The notes under the pieces are model-generated. The model saw only the letters and a list, made by a program, of their open reading frames with translations. It did not search any database and was not told the DNA's origin. 9,776 nt of DNA from NCBI GenBank assembly GCA_016926595.1, contig JAFGOG010000079.1, positions 1-9,776 of the forward strand, read 5' to 3'. Shown here one piece after another: positions 6,199-9,776 of this stretch; the stretch's first letter is position 1; every line of letters starts with the position of its first letter. The stretch comes from Anaerolineae bacterium. Lineage in GTDB: Bacteria > Chloroflexota > Anaerolineae > JAAYZQ01. The position numbers and the translations under genes are program-made.

Positions 6199-7430
6199 GA
6201 GGCATACTACTGGTCGCCTGGCAAGAGCTGATCTTCAACCTGCGCCGTCCAACCTTTATCATCATGACCCTGCTGATCCCGGCCCTGGGGCTGGTCGCCC
6301 TGTTGGCCAGCTCCCTCTTCGGTGGTGAGCTTGGCTCCTTCTTTGAAAAGCAGTTCACCAGCCAAAAAATTACCGGCTATGTCGATCACAGCGGTCTGAT
6401 CGATCCCGGCCTGCCCGGCTACGAGGGCAAGTTCGTCGCCTACGCCGATGAATCTCAGGCCCGGGCGGCGCTCCTGGCCGAGGAGATCGGCTCCTACTTT
6501 GTCCTGCCGCCCGACTATGTGCAGTCGGGCCTGGTGTTGGTCTATGGCACTGGTGGTGGCTTTTCCTCGTTCGTCGCCGCAGACACCGACATCCTGCCCC
6601 AATTCCTGGTCGACCAGCTCCTGGCCGGCAGGGTCGACCCGGCCATCCAGGTCCGCGCCCGCGCGCCGGCGAACATCGTCCCCGTGACGCTCGACGAAAA
6701 GGGCGAGGTAGACACCGGCAGCGCCTTCAACTGGCTGGGTGACTTTGTCGTTCCCTACCTTTTCTCGATCCTCTTCATCATGACCATCTTTACCACCTCG
6801 GGCTTTTTGCTCCAGGGGGTGAGCACCGAAAAGGAAGGCCGCATCATCGAGATCCTGCTGTCGTCGATCAGCCCCACCCAGTTGCTGGCCGGCAAGATCC
6901 TGGGCCTGGGGGCGCTGGGCCTCGGCCAGATGCTCTTCTGGCTCGGCTCGGCCGCTGCCCTCCTGTCGGCCACCGTGGCCATCTTTGCCATGGTCGGCGT
7001 GATCAAGCTGTCGCTGGGCGTCGTCATCCTCGCCGTCGTCTACTTTATCTTGGGCTACCTGCTTTTCGCCACCCTGATGGCCGTGGCCGGGTCGATGGGC
7101 ACCAGCATGCGTGAGAGCCAGCAGATCTCCGGCATCTTTTCCTTCGGCGCGGCCCTGCCCTTCGTCGCCCTCAACCTGGTCTTCTCCAACCCCAACTCGC
7201 CGATCCTACAGGCCCTTAGCTATTTCCCCATGACGTCGCCGGTCATGATGCTCATCCGGCTGGGATTCGGCCCGGTTCCGGCCGGGCAGGTGGCCATCAG
7301 CCTGGCCCTGTTGCTGGCCGGGCTGGTCTTCAGCCTGTGGGCTGGGGCCAAAGTCTTTCGCGTCGGGCTGCTCATGTACGGCAAGCGCCCCGGTCTGAAG
7401 GACCTGGCGCGCGCTTTCAAGCAGGCATAA
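6195..7430 (+). CDS. ABC-2 type exporter permease (NatB/COG1668-like) of the SPFH-linked system
   Basis: A 411-residue permease that would form the transport channel for the preceding ATPase. TM1 lies at about 20-41, an extracytoplasmic domain spans about 45-180, and a TM at about 184-206 precedes the hallmark EKEGRIIEILLSSISP (212-227). Several TM helices then run to about residue 390. The outer domain carries GYVDHSGL (61-68), ARAAL (89-93) and DYV (107-109). It shares the 4-nt ATGA overlap with the ATPase stop, and GGAGG (6183-6187) lies 7 nt upstream. Only one permease is encoded here, against two in the minus operon, so this system may be a homodimer. A longer reading from 5994 would overlap the ATPase gene and is not supported. 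Confidence 0.93.
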   Translation: MRGILLVAWQELIFNLRRPTFIIMTLLIPALGLVALLASSLFGGELGSFFEKQFTSQKITGYVDHSGLIDPGLPGYEGKFVAYADESQARAALLAEEIGSYFVLPPDYVQSGLVLVYGTGGGFSSFVAADTDILPQFLVDQLLAGRVDPAIQVRARAPANIVPVTLDEKGEVDTGSAFNWLGDFVVPYLFSILFIMTIFTTSGFLLQGVSTEKEGRIIEILLSSISPTQLLAGKILGLGALGLGQMLFWLGSAAALLSATVAIFAMVGVIKLSLGVVILAVVYFILGYLLFATLMAVAGSMGTSMRESQQISGIFSFGAALPFVALNLVFSNPNSPILQALSYFPMTSPVMMLIRLGFGPVPAGQVAISLALLLAGLVFSLWAGAKVFRVGLLMYGKRPGLKDLARAFKQA

Positions 7431-7445
7431 CACGAGGAGGAAGAA

Positions 7446-7898
7446 ATGGGTGATCAGACTGCGATCAAACAGAATGAGCGGGTACTGGCCGGGCTGGCCC
7501 ACGGCAGCATCCTGCTCGGGCCGCTGACCAACGGCGTCGGCGGCCTCGTAGCCGCGCTGGTGATCTGGCTGATCCAGCGCGACAAGTCGGCCTACGTGGC
7601 CTTCCAGGCCCTCCAGGCGCTCGTCTACCAGGTGGCGGCCTTTGTCCTCACCGGGCTGGCCTGGTGCTGCTGGGTGGCGATATGGATGGCCATGTGGATG
7701 CCGGCCATGGCGGCCAACCCGAGGGTCTACCAGGACGTGCCGCCCGCCGGACTGTGGATCGGCCTCGCCTTGATCATCGTCCCCTTGGCCGTGTCGGCGG
7801 CGTTGGCGATCTATGGCCTCGTAGGGGCAGCGCGGACCCTGGGCGGCCACGACTTTGAATACGTCCTCATCGGCAAGTGGCTCAAGAGCCAGGCCTGA
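7446..7898 (+). CDS. DUF4870-like small membrane protein
   Basis: A 150-residue protein with three hydrophobic segments at about 20-43, 55-80 and 101-127. A segment reading ERVLAGLAHGS comes before the first, and LIQRDKSAYVAFQALQAL follows it. The WLIQRDKS and FQALQAL parts resemble the DUF4870 pattern, in which a WL-x-x-RD-x-S loop is followed by a His/Gln-rich HAxQAL helix. The family is also described as Tic20-like. The molecular function is not established. The gene starts 15 nt after the permease stop with GAGGAGG 5 nt before the ATG, so it is surely the last member of the ABC operon. It may be an accessory of the exporter. Cys and Trp cluster in the second helix (LAWCCWVAIWMAMWM), which is unusual but not diagnostic. 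Confidence 0.75.
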   Translation: MGDQTAIKQNERVLAGLAHGSILLGPLTNGVGGLVAALVIWLIQRDKSAYVAFQALQALVYQVAAFVLTGLAWCCWVAIWMAMWMPAMAANPRVYQDVPPAGLWIGLALIIVPLAVSAALAIYGLVGAARTLGGHDFEYVLIGKWLKSQA

Positions 7899-7940
7899 CC
7901 GGCGGCTTCCGGCACAGCGCGGGTATGTCGTCGCCGCCGG
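7899..7940 (+). other. Long-loop inverted repeat after the DUF4870 gene
   Basis: CCGGCGGC (7899-7906) begins at the first base after the stop codon and is matched perfectly by GCCGCCGG (7933-7940), with a 26-nt loop. It sits where the ABC operon should end and just upstream of the surE promoter. It may weakly terminate transcription or protect the 3' end. The loop is long and no clean T-run follows, so it is not a confident intrinsic terminator. Confidence 0.35.
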
Positions 7941-7943
7941 ATG

Positions 7944-7971
7944 TGCACAAATCGCCGTTATTTGCTATAAT
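7944..7971 (+). promoter_or_regulatory. Extended -10 promoter of surE
   Basis: A perfect TATAAT (7966-7971) is preceded by TG one base upstream (7963-7964), the extended -10 form that makes a good -35 unnecessary. A weak -35 candidate, TGCACA (7944-7949), lies 16 bp before the -10. Transcription should start near 7978, leaving a leader of about 26 nt before the ATG at 8004. Confidence 0.7.
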
Positions 7972-8003
7972 AGGGACCGTATCCTGGCAAGGAGACGGTC
8001 CCT
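7972..8003 (+). promoter_or_regulatory. 32-bp dyad from the -10 box to the surE start codon, enclosing the ribosome binding site
   Basis: AGGGACCGT (7972-7980) pairs perfectly with ACGGTCCCT (7995-8003). After one A-G mismatch, TCCT (7982-7985) pairs with AGGA (7990-7993) around a GGCA loop. In total 13 of 14 base pairs form. The Shine-Dalgarno AAGGAG (7989-7994) lies mostly in the inner stem. As DNA, the dyad could be an operator over the transcription start. As RNA, it could hide the ribosome binding site, but only in transcripts that begin upstream of 7972. Confidence 0.75.
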
Positions 8004-8819
8004 ATGGCCCTATACGCTGAGCTTCGACCCCTGATCCTGGTCACCGGCGACGACGGCATTGATTCGCCCGGCCTGCGGGCGGCGGTCAGATCTGCCCTCG
8101 ACCTGGGCGACGTCCTGGTTTCGGCTCCGGCCGAGCAGCAGACCAGCGCCGGCCGCAGCCAGCCCTCGTCTTTCGACGGCGCCATCGAAGAGGTCGACTA
8201 TCTGGTCGACGGCCGCCAGGTGCCGGCCTATGCCATGCGTGGCTCGCCCGCCCAGGCCGTTCTCTACGCCCTGGTAGAGATCGTCCCCCGCCGGCCCGCC
8301 CTGTGCATCTCCGGGATCAACTTTGGCGAGAATGTCGGTTCGAACATCACCGTCTCCGGCACAGTGGGCGCAGCCCTCGAGGCGGCCAGCCACGGCGTTC
8401 CCTCCCTGGCGGTCAGCCTGGAGACCGACAAGGCGTTCCACTACACCTACTCCGACGATGTGGATTTCACAGCGGCGGCGCATTTTGTTCGCTTTTTCGC
8501 CGGGCGGATGCTGGCCCGCCCTCTGCCGCCCGACGTCGACCTGCTCAAGATCGAGGTGCCGGCCGGCGCCACAGCCGCCACGCCGTGGCGTATGACCCGC
8601 GTTTCCAGGCAGCACTACTACCGCGCCCTGCCCAGCAATCGCCGCGCTTTGCCCGAGAAACGCCGGCTCGACTATGAAATGGTCTTCGACCGCGCCACGC
8701 TCGAGCCCGATTCCGACATCCACGCCCTCCAGGTCGACCGGGTCGTGGCCGTGTCGCCGGTCAGCCTCGACATGACTTCGCGGGCGCCGCTGGAGCAGGT
8801 CGAGCAATTGCTCAGATAG
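8004..8819 (+). CDS. surE: 5'/3'-nucleotidase SurE
   Basis: A 271-residue metal-dependent phosphatase that hydrolyses nucleoside 5'- and 3'-monophosphates in the cytoplasm, a family tied to survival in stationary phase. The metal ligands expected for SurE are present: Asp16-Asp17 in TGDDGIDSPGL, Ser48 in EQQTSAGRSQ, and Asn106 in SGINFGENVG. The SGTVGAA segment follows, and the C-terminus has the family-typical SPVSLDMTS. The usual TNDDG is TGDDG here, an N-to-G change next to the catalytic Asp pair that might affect activity. About nine residues precede the first strand, more than in many SurE proteins. No later ATG is usable, and AAGGAG lies 9 nt upstream of 8004. The gene has its own promoter and dyad, so it is a separate unit from the ABC operon. 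It probably shares a transcript with the next gene. Confidence 0.92.
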   Translation: MALYAELRPLILVTGDDGIDSPGLRAAVRSALDLGDVLVSAPAEQQTSAGRSQPSSFDGAIEEVDYLVDGRQVPAYAMRGSPAQAVLYALVEIVPRRPALCISGINFGENVGSNITVSGTVGAALEAASHGVPSLAVSLETDKAFHYTYSDDVDFTAAAHFVRFFAGRMLARPLPPDVDLLKIEVPAGATAATPWRMTRVSRQHYYRALPSNRRALPEKRRLDYEMVFDRATLEPDSDIHALQVDRVVAVSPVSLDMTSRAPLEQVEQLLR

Positions 8820-8832
8820 GGGGAAAAGGCCG

Positions 8833-9776
8833 ATGGCTGGAGAAAGGGTGCTGATTGTCGAAGATCGCCGCGAGAACATCGTCTATCTGGCCAACAACGT
8901 CCTCAAAGCGCACGGCTACCAGGTGCTGACCGCCATGGACGGCGAGCAGGGCCTCAAGCGCGCGCTGGCCGAAAAACCGGACCTGATCATCATGGACCTG
9001 AACATGCCCAAGCGGGACGGCCTGGAGGTCATGGCCGCCCTGCGTGAGCGCAAGGTAGACATCCCCGTCATCCTCACCACCTTCTACGGCTCAGAGCAGG
9101 TGGCCCAGCAGGCCTACCGCCTGGGCGCCAGCGCCTACGTCGTCAAGCCGTACGGCGTCGCCGAGATGCTGGCCGCCGTGCAAAAGGCGCTGGCCAAACG
9201 GCCCCGGCCGGCCCAGCCCGCCCAGGCCGCCGAAGCGATGCCCCTCAGCCGCCAGGTCGAGCGCTGGATGCGTGATATGAACATCCTGCACAACGTCGGC
9301 AAGGCGTTGGTGGCCCGGTTGGACCTCAACAGTGTCCTGGCCCGCGCCGTCGAGGCTGCCATCTACATCATCCGTGCCGACCAGGTGTTCCTCTTCCTGT
9401 CCAGGCCGGGGCAGGAGGCCAGCCCATCCCTGCGCGCCGTGCGCGGCCCCGCCGACCGCCAGGTGCGCTTCCTCGATCAGTTCGTCGACAGCGAGCTGGC
9501 CGCCTACACGCTTGGCTCAGACAAGCCCCTCCTCCGGGGCGATGCCCACGGCGAGTCGGAGCTGGCCGCCATCGCCGGCGGGGATCTCGGCCCCCTCATC
9601 GCCGCCCCGCTTCGCTGGCACCAGGAAACGATCGGCGTCCTGCTCGCCGCCCACAGCGCCGGCGGGGCTCCCTTTAGCGACACAGACGCCGAGTGGCTGG
9701 CCAGCCTGGCCGATTACGTGGCCATCGCCGTGCGCAACGCCCGCGAGTTCCGGCAGCGCGCCCAACAGCCGGCCGC
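8833..9776 (+). CDS. REC-GAF signalling protein (partial, cut by the window end)
   Basis: An open frame starts at the ATG at 8833 and has no stop before the window ends (314 codons seen). Residues about 5-118 form a response-regulator receiver domain. It has acidic Glu10-Asp11, the phosphoacceptor Asp55 in IIMDLNMP, Thr82/Thr83 and Lys105 in VVKP. A Pro/Ala linker (about 122-137) and a helical region, VERWMRDMNILHNVGKALVA, lead to a GAF-type sensor domain at about 160-305. A helix that would lead into an output domain follows. The output (histidine kinase, GGDEF, phosphatase or other) is outside the window. The start lies 13 nt after the surE stop, behind an AGGGGGA purine run, so the two genes are likely co-transcribed. 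It may be a hybrid kinase or regulator; the cognate input is unknown. Confidence 0.88.
   Translation, partial: MAGERVLIVEDRRENIVYLANNVLKAHGYQVLTAMDGEQGLKRALAEKPDLIIMDLNMPKRDGLEVMAALRERKVDIPVILTTFYGSEQVAQQAYRLGASAYVVKPYGVAEMLAAVQKALAKRPRPAQPAQAAEAMPLSRQVERWMRDMNILHNVGKALVARLDLNSVLARAVEAAIYIIRADQVFLFLSRPGQEASPSLRAVRGPADRQVRFLDQFVDSELAAYTLGSDKPLLRGDAHGESELAAIAGGDLGPLIAAPLRWHQETIGVLLAAHSAGGAPFSDTDAEWLASLADYVAIAVRNAREFRQRAQQPA

Noticed and set aside
8010..8879. Long minus-strand open frame of 289 codons opposite surE
   Set aside because: It lies antisense to a gene with intact SurE catalytic motifs, and its composition reflects the opposite strand's codon bias.

Overview
The window is GC-rich bacterial DNA, densely packed with genes. 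The style suggests a Chloroflexota lineage (Anaerolineae or Caldilineae type). The grounds are a slipin-like SPFH protein, COG1668/COG4152-type ABC exporters, a REC-GAF signalling protein and GTAGGGGCGC palindromes between genes. This placement is an inference from style, not from a marker gene.

Layout. On the minus strand, positions 3505 to 91 hold a three-gene ABC-2 exporter operon: a NatA-like ATPase followed by two NatB-like permeases. On the plus strand, positions 3786 to 7898 hold a second, related system. It runs YtrA-type GntR regulator, membrane-anchored SPFH/slipin protein, NatA-like ATPase, NatB-like permease, DUF4870-like small membrane protein. The two operons diverge from a 280-bp control region (3506-3785). 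That region has a near-consensus promoter facing each way, an 11-bp tandem direct repeat, a GC-rich dyad, and a 27-bp inverted repeat between the plus -10 box and the GntR start codon. Downstream, a separate promoter (about 7944-7971) drives surE (8004-8819). A REC-GAF signalling gene follows after 13 nt and runs off the right edge.

How the parts may work together. YtrA-type regulators usually control neighbouring ABC exporters and are often linked to cell-envelope stress or antimicrobial peptides. The likely model is a regulator that represses its own promoter, and perhaps the divergent one, until an effector or envelope stress relieves it. Two exporters would then be made, with an SPFH scaffold that may organise or stabilise the plus-strand transporter in the membrane. 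Substrates cannot be read from the sequence.

The most notable non-coding signals are two perfect or near-perfect dyads, before the GntR gene and before surE. Each starts at the -10 box and ends exactly at the ATG. The surE dyad also pairs with its own Shine-Dalgarno sequence. No tRNA, rRNA, CRISPR array or transposase gene was seen.
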